Positions 10,022 to 18,385 of a DNA stretch of 20,000 bases are shown here, one piece after another. The DNA is from Glandiceps talaboti (lineage: Eukaryota; Hemichordata; Enteropneusta; Spengelidae), in NCBI RefSeq assembly GCF_964340395.1, contig NC_135551.1, positions 29,466,455 through 29,486,454 of the forward strand, in the 5' to 3' direction. Numbering within the stretch: position 1 is the first letter of the stretch; each line of letters begins with the position of its first letter. The position numbers and the translations under genes are program-made. The notes beneath the pieces were generated by a model, which was given only the letters and a program-made list of their open reading frames with translations, made no database searches and was not told the origin of the DNA.

Positions 10022-10118
10022 CTACGTGATGTAGCTATGTACAGTTATATATCACGTGATGTAGCTATGTAAGTTATATATCACGTGATGTAGCTATGTA
10101 AGTTATATATCACGTGAT
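10022..10118. repeat. 29-bp tandem repeat with CACGTG per unit
   Basis: One 30-bp diverged unit (10023-10052), two identical 29-bp units (10053-10081, 10082-10110) and the first 8 bases of a fourth. Each later unit starts with CACGTGAT, placing E-box palindromes at 10053, 10082 and 10111, 29 bp apart. The unit also contains TAGCTA and an ATATAT end. Confidence 0.93.
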
Positions 10119-10662
10119 TACAAGCACTGGTAGCTTTATAATAGTGATTGTTAAAAAAATTAAAATGTGTGTATTTTGGAGAGACTCGTGTCCATATACA
10201 TACTTATTTTTAAAAATTGCACATTTCTGGCAATTGACTTCTTATGTTTTTAGTATTATCCCCCGAACTATATAACTGACTAATAGTTCTCTATTCTTTA
10301 ATTTAAAAACAAACAAACCGATTTTCTAGATATAATATCTAGACTCAAAGTAATAAATGACAAACCACAGTTCATCTATCAGTGATGGAGGTATTGGAAA
10401 TCAAACTTTGTTTTGATATGAAATGTGGACCACACCTCGCTCGCATACTTTCATCATAGACGTCTCCTAGTCGTCTTTAATACATACTATCTTACCATTC
10501 TTTCAGATTTGAATATAGTCGCCAAAAAGTACTACCTCGTCTAGAATTGCAATTTTTGCAACAAACTTAAATCCTGGTAACTAACAAGGTCACAATAACA
10601 AGGACAAAATTATTACCTTAACAGATAAGTGCGTAATGAATATATTACAACCCAAATATTGA
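10119..10662. other. Unique DNA, no gene seen
   Basis: A near-perfect palindrome, TCTAGATATAATATCTAGA (9-bp arms around one A), sits at 10325-10343. No coding sequence is seen. Confidence 0.45.
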
Positions 10663-10959
10663 CATTTACACTTTTCTATCGGTAGATTTATTGCCATCCA
10701 TCCATCCATCCATCCATCCATCCATCCACAAAATAGATTGCAACTCACAGGCGCTAACACTCCCGTTGGTCACATCGACGATTGTTCTATTCATACGGCA
10801 AAAGGAAACAAAACTACATTTAGATTCGGTGGCGCTCTGTCAGCTTATTTACAGTGTTTTCACGTTATAACATCGAATCAAGACGCATCAAGACAATGTA
10901 TGGGCATTTATTGGAGATTTTTGAAGAAGAAAAACATCCATGTCGCTTATTACATGTAA
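10663..10959 (+). CDS. Possible terminal exon of unknown gene (weak)
   Basis: The frame is open from 10663 to a TAA at 10957-10959 and passes through the (CATC)n tract. There is no ATG near its beginning. The part after the repeat (about 73 residues) has less biased base use than its surroundings and a varied amino acid composition, but I recognise no domain. CTCACAG at about 10744-10750 could serve as a 3' splice site, and AATAAA follows the stop at about 10979, so a terminal exon is possible. It may equally be chance or a decayed transposon fragment. No upstream exon was identified. Confidence 0.2.
   Translation, partial: HLHFSIGRFIAIHPSIHPSIHPQNRLQLTGANTPVGHIDDCSIHTAKGNKTTFRFGGALSAYLQCFHVITSNQDASRQCMGIYWRFLKKKNIHVAYYM
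10694..10728. repeat. (CATC)n microsatellite
   Basis: About nine CATC units. This is the reverse complement of the ATGG tract at 6867, so the two tracts are in opposite orientation. Confidence 0.94.
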
Positions 10960-12312
10960 TTGCTTTGTATCATTTACAATAAAGAAAGCCAAGCCTTGAA
11001 TCTATTGGTATCAGAACTAATCATATAGATTGTCTACGACTGATGTATATTCAAAGTAAAAGGGAATCACATGATTTAAACTGGCAAATCACATAAGAGC
11101 ATTTCTCCTAGCTAAAATGGGTTGATTGATACGAGTGTTTTTTTTTCGACAAAGTTTGCAGACTCTAATGAAATTGTTTTCTCTACGCAAGAATTGGATT
11201 AATATAAATTGAACTGAACACGATGGATTGTTCTCCTGTGCAAATGTTTATGCTGAAATGACAAGTAATGCACGTACACGCGATATATCATTAAATAATC
11301 CGTCTCACTGTGCACTGAGTATTTCAAGCAATGTTAATATAATATTGTAGGCGGTAAATATCATCACCACTTACAAGTAGTTATATTTACACTCATAGCG
11401 TATGGCTGAATATATATTCTTGTAGACCTATAAGGCTTTGACGAGTCTTACTATAGACTACTAGAATCTGTACCAATTACCTTTATCTAGGTCATAGAGA
11501 TAGCATAATTGATATTACCAGGAATTAGGATCACCTAAGGGTGTAATAAATTAGCACAATTTATATCTAAGACACGTCTTAACGTCTATATCACATATCT
11601 ACCATTTATTAAGGCTGTATGGGTGATTAGTTATGTCATTAATTTTATGAAATGATTTGAGGTCACGTTCGTAGAACAGACTGCCACACATGTTCCTTAA
11701 GGAGATATTAAGGAGAGTATAAGATGTATTTTGTGGTAAGATGATTAGGTGACGTGTGGTCAGTTCTTGTCTTTCTCAAGAGAGAATGGCGTCGACGTCG
11801 TCTCTAACAATCCATGGCAACATAAATAGATCCATTAAGCAGTAGTTCTCATTGAGTACACTCATCCTTTACATCACTCTGTTTTTATCATCAGATGATT
11901 TTTCCTTCAAAGATATGATCGATGTCATTTTTGCGTCGTAATATTGAAATTGAAATTGAAATAGATCTTATAATTTGTTCTGTTTTCTTTCAAGTACATG
12001 TATATTTGGATGACAACGGAACTACATTAATTAGATGTCCACCCACTATGGCTATGAATCAAGAAGGTCTATATACTTATACATAGTCTATTACATTTAC
12101 ATGGTTTCACCATCTCCGTTTTATTGACAACCAAATATAACTATCTTTCCTCCGTATTGTTGTCATCAAATAATTGCATGGCGGAAATGGAAATGCATTT
12201 AATCTTCTGATGTTGTCAATATTTTTACGTGATCTTTTCACTCATTCATTTCTCTTTCCTCCCAAATAGTATAATATACCCACAACCCCTCCACATATAC
12301 ATATACGCGCAC
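10960..12312. other. Unique AT-rich DNA, no gene seen
   Basis: Holds CAATCCATGGCAAC at 11808-11821, an X-box-like half-site motif, and a short TGAAAT hexamer run (three copies) near 11945-11962. About 1.35 kb without a recognisable gene. Confidence 0.45.
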
Positions 12313-12431
12313 ATATACATACATACATACATACATACATACATACATACATACATACATACATACATACATACATACATACATACACGTACATACATAC
12401 ATACATACATACATACATACATACATACATA
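12313..12431. repeat. (CATA)n microsatellite, left of Penelope-like element
   Basis: About 29 CATA units on the plus strand, interrupted once near 12386 by CACG. It adjoins the 3' end of the minus-strand Penelope-like remnant, and a tract of the same motif, orientation and length adjoins its truncated 5' end. Confidence 0.97.
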
Positions 12432-12480
12432 GAAATGCATGTGGAACTTGTAAGTCAGTCCGAATAAATAGATGTAAAAT

Positions 12481-12512
12481 CCGACGTTTCGAATTAAAAT
12501 TCTTTATCAAGG
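12481..12512 (-). ncRNA. Hammerhead-ribozyme-like motif of Penelope-like element (degenerate)
   Basis: On the minus strand, CCTTGATAAA is followed by the perfect inverted repeat GAATT-TT-AATTC and then GAAACGTCGG. The order, CUGAUGA-like core, a short stem II, then GAAA(C), matches the conserved heart of a hammerhead ribozyme. Hammerheads are known components of Penelope-like elements. The core differs from consensus at two positions (UUGAUAA), so catalysis is unlikely as it stands. It may be a decayed ribozyme or a related conserved element of the 3' non-coding part. Confidence 0.4.
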
Positions 12513-12536
12513 TATTTATCGGCAAGCTTAGACATA

Positions 12537-13427
12537 TTAAGTAAACACCTGAATATATCTGAATGTTATGGAACATAACGACAACCGCGCGTGATTAATG
12601 GTTATACGTGGGATAAGTTCTAATATTCTCACGCACCAAACAGAACCCAATAGAACACGCCTGAAATTAAAAAAAAGCAAACCTGAAGAGACCGGGAATG
12701 ACGTGATTAATCTATTAATTCCAAGGGGTTCCAGCGTTCCGAGACGGAAAATGATTCCCTCTTCCTTCAACCTCAATACTTTCTCATCACCAGAAACCTT
12801 ATAAATTCCTGAAATAGACATATCTGATACACTGTGATCGTTGGTAATAAAATGCATAGATACGGGATAGTTACGATTCTTTTGTCTGGTCAGACGGAGA
12901 TGTTCCACGAAACGATCACCAAGACGACGTACAGTCGAACCTATATAAAAAACCACATTTCGAGCAAGTAATGCAATACACGACATTAGTACTAATACAA
13001 GTAAATCTACTCGTTACAGGCACATTGTTCTTAGGGCCAAAAACATTATTAGTATTAATAATGAAACGACATGTACCACATCGAGTACGATCGCATGGAA
13101 ATGAACCAGCATTAACTTCCAATTCATGTTGTTCTGTATGGCCCACCATATCTCTAAGACTGGTATCACCACGCCAAGCTGTTAAAGTACTTCAGGAAAC
13201 AATGAATTGAACTAGAACGTAAGATATTAAAATGCTTGTATATAATGTTCTTAACTCTAGTGGAAAAGGGATGGTATGTTAGAGCTAATATGGGACGATC
13301 GTTGTTACTCTTCTGATCATGTGATTTGATACAAGCTTCCCTAGACAAAGATGACACCTTAAGTAAAGCCGCATTGGTAACCGACATTGGATAACCACGT
13401 TGATGGAAGTACGTGCAAACAAACAAA
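12537..13427 (-). pseudogene. Penelope-like element ORF remnant (RT linker and GIY-YIG endonuclease)
   Basis: Read on the minus strand, the remnant begins with HQRGYP and TYHPF motifs (about 13405-13260), typical of the region after the reverse transcriptase in Penelope-like elements. Next come a SLRDMVGHT motif (about 13165-13139), equivalent to the family's NLRD-LVHS signature, and a cysteine cluster CDRTRCGTC (about 13095-13070). The endonuclease follows, with CITCSKC, a YIGST motif, an Arg-rich helix ending in His, and PLGIN near its C-terminus. In life this protein nicks DNA and primes reverse transcription. Two frameshifts break it: one between about 13169 and 13200, and one in a run of six A (plus strand) at 12947-12952. 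The stop is at 12537. The element is inactive here. Confidence 0.85.
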
Positions 13428-13543
13428 CATACATACATACATACATACATACATACATACATACATACATACATACATACATACATACATACATACATAC
13501 ATACATACATACATACATACATACATACTTACATACATACATT
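13428..13543. repeat. (CATA)n microsatellite, right of Penelope-like element
   Basis: About 28 CATA units on the plus strand, preceded by three CAAA units (about 13416-13427) and with one CTTA variant near 13528. It merges on its right into the 43-bp satellite, whose unit itself contains ACATACATT. That suggests the satellite incorporated the edge of this tract when it began to duplicate. Confidence 0.96.
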
Positions 13544-15096
13544 AGTCAATTACTAACCTCTCTATAAAGTACAACATACATACATTAGTCAATTGCTAAC
13601 CTCCCTGTAAAGTACAACATACATTCATTAGTAAATTGCTAACCTCTCTATAAAGTACAACATACATTAGTCAATTGCTAACCTCTCTGTAAAGTACAAC
13701 GACATTCATTAGTAAATTGCTAACCTCTCTATAAAGTACAACATGCATTAGTCAATTGCTAACCTCTCTATAAAGTACAACGACATTCATTAGTCAATTG
13801 CTAACCTCTCTGTAAGGTATATCATACATTCATTAGTCAATTGCTAACCTCTCTATAAAGTACAACATACATTCATTAGTCAATTACTAACCTCTCTGTA
13901 AAGTACAACATACATTCATTAGTCAATTGCCAACCTCTCTATAAAGTACAACATACATTCATTAGTCAATTACTAACCTCTCTGTAAAGTACAACATACA
14001 TTCGTTAGTCAATTGCTAATCTCTCTGTACAGTACAACATACATACATTAGTTAATTGCTAATCTCTCTATAAAGTACAACATACATTAGTCAATTGCTA
14101 ACCTCTCTGTAAAGTTCAACAACATACATTAGTCAATTGCTAACCTCTCTGTAAAGTACAACGACATACATTAGTCAATTGCTAACCTCTCTGTAAAGTA
14201 CAACGGCATTCATTAGTCAATTACTAACCTCTCTATAAAGTACAACTTACATTCATTAGTCAATTGCTAACCTCTCTGTAAAGTACAACATACAATCATT
14301 AGTCAATTGCTAACCTCTCTGTAAAGTACAACATACATACATTAGTCAATTGCTAACCTCTCTATAAAGTACAACATACATTCATTAGTCAATTGCTAAC
14401 CTCTCTATAAAGTACAACATACATTCATTAGTTAATTGCTAACCTCTCTGTAAAGTGCAACTTACATTGGTCAATTGCTAACCTCTCTATAAAGTACAAC
14501 ATACATTCATTAGTCAATTGCTAACCTCTCTATAAAGTACAACATACATTCATTGGTCAATTACTAACCTCTCTATAAAGTACAACATACATTCATTAGT
14601 CAATTTCTAACCTCTCTATAAAGTACAACATACATTCATTAGTCAATTACTAACCTCTCTGTAAAGTACAACATACATTCATTAGTCAATTGCTAATCTC
14701 TCTATAAAGTACAACATACATACATTAGTCAATTGCCAACCTCTCTGTAAAGTACAACATACATACATTAGTCAATTGCTAACCTCTCTGTAAAGTGCAA
14801 CTTACATTCATTGGTCAATTGCTAACCTCTCTGTAAAGTACAACATACATTCATTGGTCAGTTGCTAACCTCTCTATAAAGTACAACATACATTAGTCAA
14901 TTGCTAACCTCTCTATAAAGTACAACATACATTCATTGGTCAATTGCTAACCTCTCTATAAAGTACAACATACATTCATTAGTCAATTGCTAACCTCTCT
15001 ATAAAGTACAACATACATTCATTGGTCAATTATTAACCTCTCTATAAAGTACAACAGACATTCATTAGTCAATTGCTAACATCTCTGTAAAATATA
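13541..15096. repeat. 43-bp satellite array, about 37 units
   Basis: About 37 head-to-tail units over 1.55 kb. Most are 43 bp. Several are 36-40 bp because four to seven bases around CATTCATTAG are missing. The core is TTAGTCAATTGCTAA, CCTCTCT, then RTAAAGTACAAC. The first part is an inverted repeat (TTAG-CAATTG-CTAA) with one unpaired T. One position alternates between A and G from unit to unit (CTCTCTATAAAG or CTCTCTGTAAAG). Divergence rises at both ends, for example AATATATT in the last unit, as expected for an array homogenised from its centre. There is no open frame and no unique spacer. Confidence 0.98.
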
Positions 15097-16446
15097 TTAT
15101 ACAGTGTATGAGGTTATCATGCAATCTTGTACTAGAGAACAGTAATATTTCAAGTCTATACATAATAACCGTACACGAGTAACTATGAGTAACTTTGCAA
15201 GTGTTTTTGAATTCAAATTTATTTGAAGAGATTTTTGACTGGCTGAGCACCCTAAACACGTGGATTCATTTTACTTTTTGACATGATAAGTCTGCAGAAC
15301 ATAGAGAGAAAATTGCATACAAAGCAGACATCCAAGTAGTCAAAGGATTCAATATGGCCACCGTATTGAATTTTCCTTTGACAATTTGCTCCACTAAGTA
15401 CTTTGCTTGCCGCAAAGTAGAAAAACAGCATTTTGAAGGTTTTCTAAAAGGTTTTACTCGGAGATGTTTCCCCTTTATCCATTTTTGCAGAAAGTTCTGT
15501 CTATACCAATTTTATGCAAATTTTGAGGGATACTTCTCAAAATTTCACAACTTCTTTATTCTGAAATGCCTTTGTTTTCCTTGGGCCGCGAACTCGACTA
15601 GTTTGAACAAACTGTTTTTAAAGTTATTCTTATATATATACTTTTTTTTCTCATTGGCGATGTGATTACTTAATTATTTAATTTTCCTCACTTGATATGT
15701 AAATTTGGTTGTTGTTTTTTTCGACCCCTGGCAAAAAAATAATATATATACAATATCTACATTAATGTTATGTAAAGAAGAATTCCAATATACTTTTGTT
15801 TGTTTGTTTGTTATACAATTTATGTTTAAATGTTTTCTTTCTTGTAGAGTTTACACATTATCTAAGTTCACACATCAAGAAAAGTTCGCCTATAAATATT
15901 TCATATATTGATGACTTCCGTAATCAAGACAAGAAGGCAAATATACGCATATTGTGAGTCGTTATAAAAGTGGTGAAGCAAAAAGACGGCCTTTAAATGC
16001 AAGCTATTCAGCTCTTCTGCACATCATTGGCATATCATATTCATATTGTATAAAACTAATCCAAAGTAATTCATGTAGAAAATTCAACTATGAGAAGTGC
16101 AATCGATACCTTTACATCACATCCAAGGATGACAACCTTTCTGACTCGCACTCAAAAGTGTCATTCCAAATACACAAAATACCATCGGTCGGTCGGTTTT
16201 AAGACAGAAGATTCTATATACGCATGCTCACCAATCGTATTCTGAATGTTTGACTTCGGAAACTATATTGTGTTTTAACCTTGTCCCCGTCCCAGTCTCT
16301 GTCCCGGATTCATAATTAGAAGTACGCATGCGTCCTGCTCTATACGCGTTATGCCCCAGGCAACCTGTTAGTATTTCCAGAGAAAATCGCGAATTAAAAA
16401 GTCTATTTTGTGACTACCCTAAAGGTGACTATTTGGCGGCTTCAAC
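15097..16446. other. Unique AT-rich DNA, no gene identified
   Basis: A strong imperfect inverted repeat lies at 15339-15382. The open frame at 15354-15665 starts inside its right arm and is rich in Phe, Leu and Lys, with no recognisable domain. TTTCTTTCTTGTAG at about 15836-15847 would make a good 3' splice site but no matching exon is recognisable. Short (TTTG)n near 15795-15812 and GGTC triplication at 16188-16198. Confidence 0.45.
15339..15382. repeat. Imperfect inverted repeat (hairpin)
   Basis: The left arm, GTCAAAGGATTCAATATGG (15339-15357), and right arm, starting CCGTATTGAA and ending CCTTTGAC (15361-15382), are separated by three bases. They pair throughout except for a 3-base bulge and one mismatch. 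It could be the end of a foldback element or a decayed MITE. No partner copy was found in the window. Confidence 0.75.
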
Positions 16447-16449
16447 TAA

Positions 16450-16495
16450 GGGACCGGACAGAATTTACGGCAGGGGGGGGGCCTGGGGAGAAATT
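16450..16495 (+). repeat. Left terminal inverted repeat, 46 bp
   Basis: Starts GGGACCGGACAGAATTTACG, has a run of nine G at 16473-16481 and ends AGAAATT. It is identical, including the length of the G run, to the reverse complement of 18386-18431. Equal length of a slippage-prone homopolymer at both ends is further evidence for a young insertion. Confidence 0.97.
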
Positions 16496-16591
16496 GGGGG
16501 GGCCATGAAAAAAATGGGAGGCTTGAAGGGGGGGCCATGAAAATTCTCATGGTTTGAAAGGGGGGGCTGCGAAATATTTTGTCATTGAAAA
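16496..16591 (+). repeat. Left subterminal array, three 32-bp G-run modules
   Basis: Runs of seven G start at 16496, 16528 and 16560, exactly 32 bp apart. The first two modules start GGGGGGGCCATGAAA and the third GGGGGGGCTGCGAAAT. The first module abuts the terminal repeat directly. Together with the G runs of the terminal repeat they could form G-quadruplexes on the plus strand. Confidence 0.93.
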
Positions 16592-16785
16592 AAATTAATA
16601 TGTTAGAAAATTTAGCATTGCATGAGATAGCACTTGATATCGCCTATAATATTGAATGTCTACACTTTCATTTATGTATTAAAATGGAAGTGTGTACGTT
16701 TGTATGTACCTATTTAGTGAAGCATAAAAACACTACTCAAGATTAATTTGATACACCCTGAATTACTCTTATATACTCCAAGTTG

Positions 16786-16787
<2 letters not shown>

Positions 16788-16822
<35 letters not shown>

Positions 16823-16900
16823 ACACACACACATATGTATACATACATACATACATTTTAGCACTGTGGAAACAGGTTCAGTGTGTAATTACCATCAAGG

Positions 16901-16933
<33 letters not shown>
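16788..16933. repeat. (CA)n, (CATA)n and (TA)n tracts inside the transposon
   Basis: About 22 CA units (16788-16832, one TT interruption), four CATA units (about 16838-16856), 48 bp of unique sequence and a (TA)n run (16905-16933). The CATA run has the same orientation as the other CATA tracts in the window. Confidence 0.94.
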
Positions 16934-16964
16934 CTAATTGTTCTTTTCTCTTTCCTTCTTCTTA
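16934..16964 (+). repeat. 31-bp direct repeat, copy 1
   Basis: Identical to 17420-17450. This copy lies between (TA)n tracts and outside any coding frame, whereas copy 2 is part of the minus-strand open frame, where it encodes basic residues. Copy 1 therefore looks like a displaced duplicate. Confidence 0.9.
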
Positions 16965-16973
16965 TATATATAT

Positions 16974-17043
16974 ATCACATAAATTACAGGTCCTATGCTA
17001 GTATATTACCATATATATATATATGACCTGTAATTTATGTGAT
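16974..17043. repeat. 19-bp perfect inverted repeat, 32-base loop
   Basis: ATCACATAAATTACAGGTC (16974-16992) and its exact reverse complement (17025-17043) surround an AT-rich loop that includes (TA)n. It forms a stable hairpin or cruciform between the duplicated 31-mer and the 3' end of the minus-strand gene. Confidence 0.93.
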
Positions 17044-17111
17044 TAAAAAGTGACCTTTTGGTGAAAAATGTAAATACAAAAACGTCTGGCCAGATTAATT
17101 TAGATAGGTGT

Positions 17112-17117
17112 TTTATT
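17112..17117 (-). terminator. Polyadenylation signal AATAAA
   Basis: AATAAA on the minus strand, 13-14 bases beyond the TAG that ends the open frame at 17131. The position supports real transcription of that frame at some time. Confidence 0.5.
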
Positions 17118-17130
17118 TCTTTCCTTGACA

Positions 17131-17499
17131 CTATTCTTGAGTTTCACTCTCAGACTCACTAGAGTCTGAAGATGTGAGGCAAGACTTGTCTTTCTTTCTA
17201 TCTAAAACCAGTGAAATTAAACTATTTCCCTCCTCAGCATCATCAAATGCATCTATCTGTACTAAATATTGTAAAGCATTTAGATGTCTGCGTGGTGTTA
17301 AGTGTTTTTTCATCAGTGACTTTGCACTAACTTTGGTAGTTGCCTTCTGGCCGTATTTTCCTACAACCTTATCCACAAGTTGCTCTCTAAAAACAGTTAA
17401 CAACAGTCTTTTTGCTTGACTAATTGTTCTTTTCTCTTTCCTTCTTCTTACTTTTACTTTTTTGAATGGTTTAGAAAACTGTGAGTAATACTCATCTGA
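17131..17499 (-). CDS. 3' end of an unrecognised gene inside the transposon
   Basis: On the minus strand the frame is open for about 122 codons, from just after an in-frame stop at 17500-17502 to a TAG at 17131-17133. AATAAA follows at 17117-17112, some 14 bases past the stop, in position for polyadenylation. There is no upstream ATG that makes a sensible start, so it is probably the last exon of a longer gene. Acceptor-like CAG sites occur near its beginning (about 17503, 17480). The product starts with a very basic stretch (KKVKVRRRKEKR), has a middle part likely to be helical, and ends with an acidic Ser/Glu tail (SSDSSESESETQE). I do not recognise the family. It may be the C-terminus of a transposase or accessory protein of this transposon. 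Confidence 0.45.
   Translation of the reverse strand, partial: SDEYYSQFSKPFKKVKVRRRKEKRTISQAKRLLLTVFREQLVDKVVGKYGQKATTKVSAKSLMKKHLTPRRHLNALQYLVQIDAFDDAEEGNSLISLVLDRKKDKSCLTSSDSSESESETQE
17420..17450 (+). repeat. 31-bp direct repeat, copy 2
   Basis: Identical to 16934-16964, 486 bp away start to start. Read on the minus strand it encodes the RRRKEKRTIS part of the transposon open frame, so it is probably the original copy. Confidence 0.9.
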
Positions 17500-17544
17500 T
17501 CACTGTACAGTGTATTGAATACAATTCTGAATGTGCTATCCCCA

Positions 17545-17800
17545 TCATGAAGTCACAAATGCCTGACACTATAGGTTTAAATATGTATGGTTTTGGAACT
17601 GAAAGCATATTGATTACATCTAAGTATTCCACAACATTCCGAATTTCTTTGCACTTTCATGAAGTCACAAATGTCTTACATTTACATGTGTATTGGTAAT
17701 GCATTTGGTGTAGGAAAGTGAAAGCTAGTATTTGTCAGACCTCAGTGTGCATAAAATCCTTAGTTTGCTAGAACTTCATGACATCACAAATGTCTGACAT
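17545..17800 (+). repeat. Three spaced copies of a 24-bp motif in the transposon
   Basis: TCATGAAGTCACAAATGCCT (about 17545), TCATGAAGTCACAAATGTCT (about 17658) and TCATGACATCACAAATGTCT (about 17777) are followed by similar KACA bases. Their spacing is about 113 and 119 bp. The sequence between them is not clearly repeated. Confidence 0.85.
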
Positions 17801-18250
17801 TAGATAGTTATTGTGTTATGAGTATAAATAGATATTTGAATACACTATGTAGGTGATGTGATGTCCTTAGATACTCCCCACAAATGTCCCCACTACAGTT
17901 TTTCACAAATCACGCATGTGAATGTGTGTTTACTCTGTGTCTGTGTTTCTGTGTATGTATCAGTGAATGACAGTTAAAACCACCACATCAAATGCCTTGG
18001 TATTAAGTGATGACTACTTATGGTGTCTAGTTGGGAAATAAACAAGATTATACCACATGTGTATGATTACATGTATGGTCAAAATGTTTTATTTTGTTTT
18101 GTTTTCTAAAAAACTTCCTCTACAACTACTAAGTTGTTTGGGCTGAAATAGTAACATAATAGTAGTACCAAAAGAAATATTACAATTGTGCTACAGTAAC
18201 AAAAAAAATTTGTACTCTTTTTAGTTATTGTAGGGGCAGGATATTGTGCA

Positions 18251-18286
18251 CTTTTTTTCTTTTTTCTTTTTCTTTTTTTTTTTTTT
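18251..18286. repeat. T-rich run
   Basis: About 36 bases of T with a few C, immediately before a run of ten G that opens the right subterminal array. Confidence 0.93.
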
Positions 18287-18289
18287 GGG

Positions 18290-18385
18290 GGGGGGGCCAT
18301 GAAATTTTTATACTTTTGAAAGGGGGGGCTGTGAAATTTTGGTCACAGTGGATGGGGGGGCCAGGAAAAAAACCAAGTCAGAGAT
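18290..18385 (+). repeat. Right subterminal array, three 32-bp G-run modules
   Basis: Runs of seven G start at 18290 (within a run of ten from 18287), 18322 and 18354, again exactly 32 bp apart. The array abuts the right terminal repeat at 18386. Modules 1 and 2 match left modules 2 and 3 in the same orientation (GGGGGGGCCATGAAAT, then GGGGGGGCTGTGAAAT), so the subterminal arrays are direct while the terminal repeats are inverted. Confidence 0.93.

Larger units (their letters stand above)
12432..13427 (-). mobile_element. 5'-truncated Penelope-like retroelement
   Basis: The coding remnant (separate entry) carries the linker and GIY-YIG endonuclease of a Penelope-like element. On the minus strand the 3' non-coding part runs from the stop at 12537 to the (CATA)n tract, and it includes a hammerhead-like motif at 12481-12512. 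The reverse transcriptase core is missing: homology stops where the right-hand (CATA)n tract begins at 13428. The boundaries at both (CATA)n tracts are inferred from where recognisable sequence ends. Confidence 0.8.

Noticed and set aside
12598-13210. Plus-strand frames of 68 and 79 codons
   Set aside because: They are antisense shadows of the Penelope-like coding remnant.
13541-15096. CRISPR-like array of regularly spaced repeats
   Set aside because: The entire 43-bp unit is repeated, with no unique spacers, and the context is eukaryotic.
15354-15665. 103-codon frame starting ATGGCCACC with a good start context
   Set aside because: The start lies inside an inverted repeat, the product is a biased Phe/Leu/Lys string with no domain, and the composition matches the surrounding AT-rich DNA.
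15834-15911. Possible exon after TTTCTTTCTTGTAG
   Set aside because: The splice-site-like sequence is good, but no coding domain or partner donor could be identified.
16328-16540. 70-codon plus-strand frame ending in Gly-rich sequence
   Set aside because: It crosses the left boundary of the DNA transposon and its end is the G-run terminal repeat read as codons.
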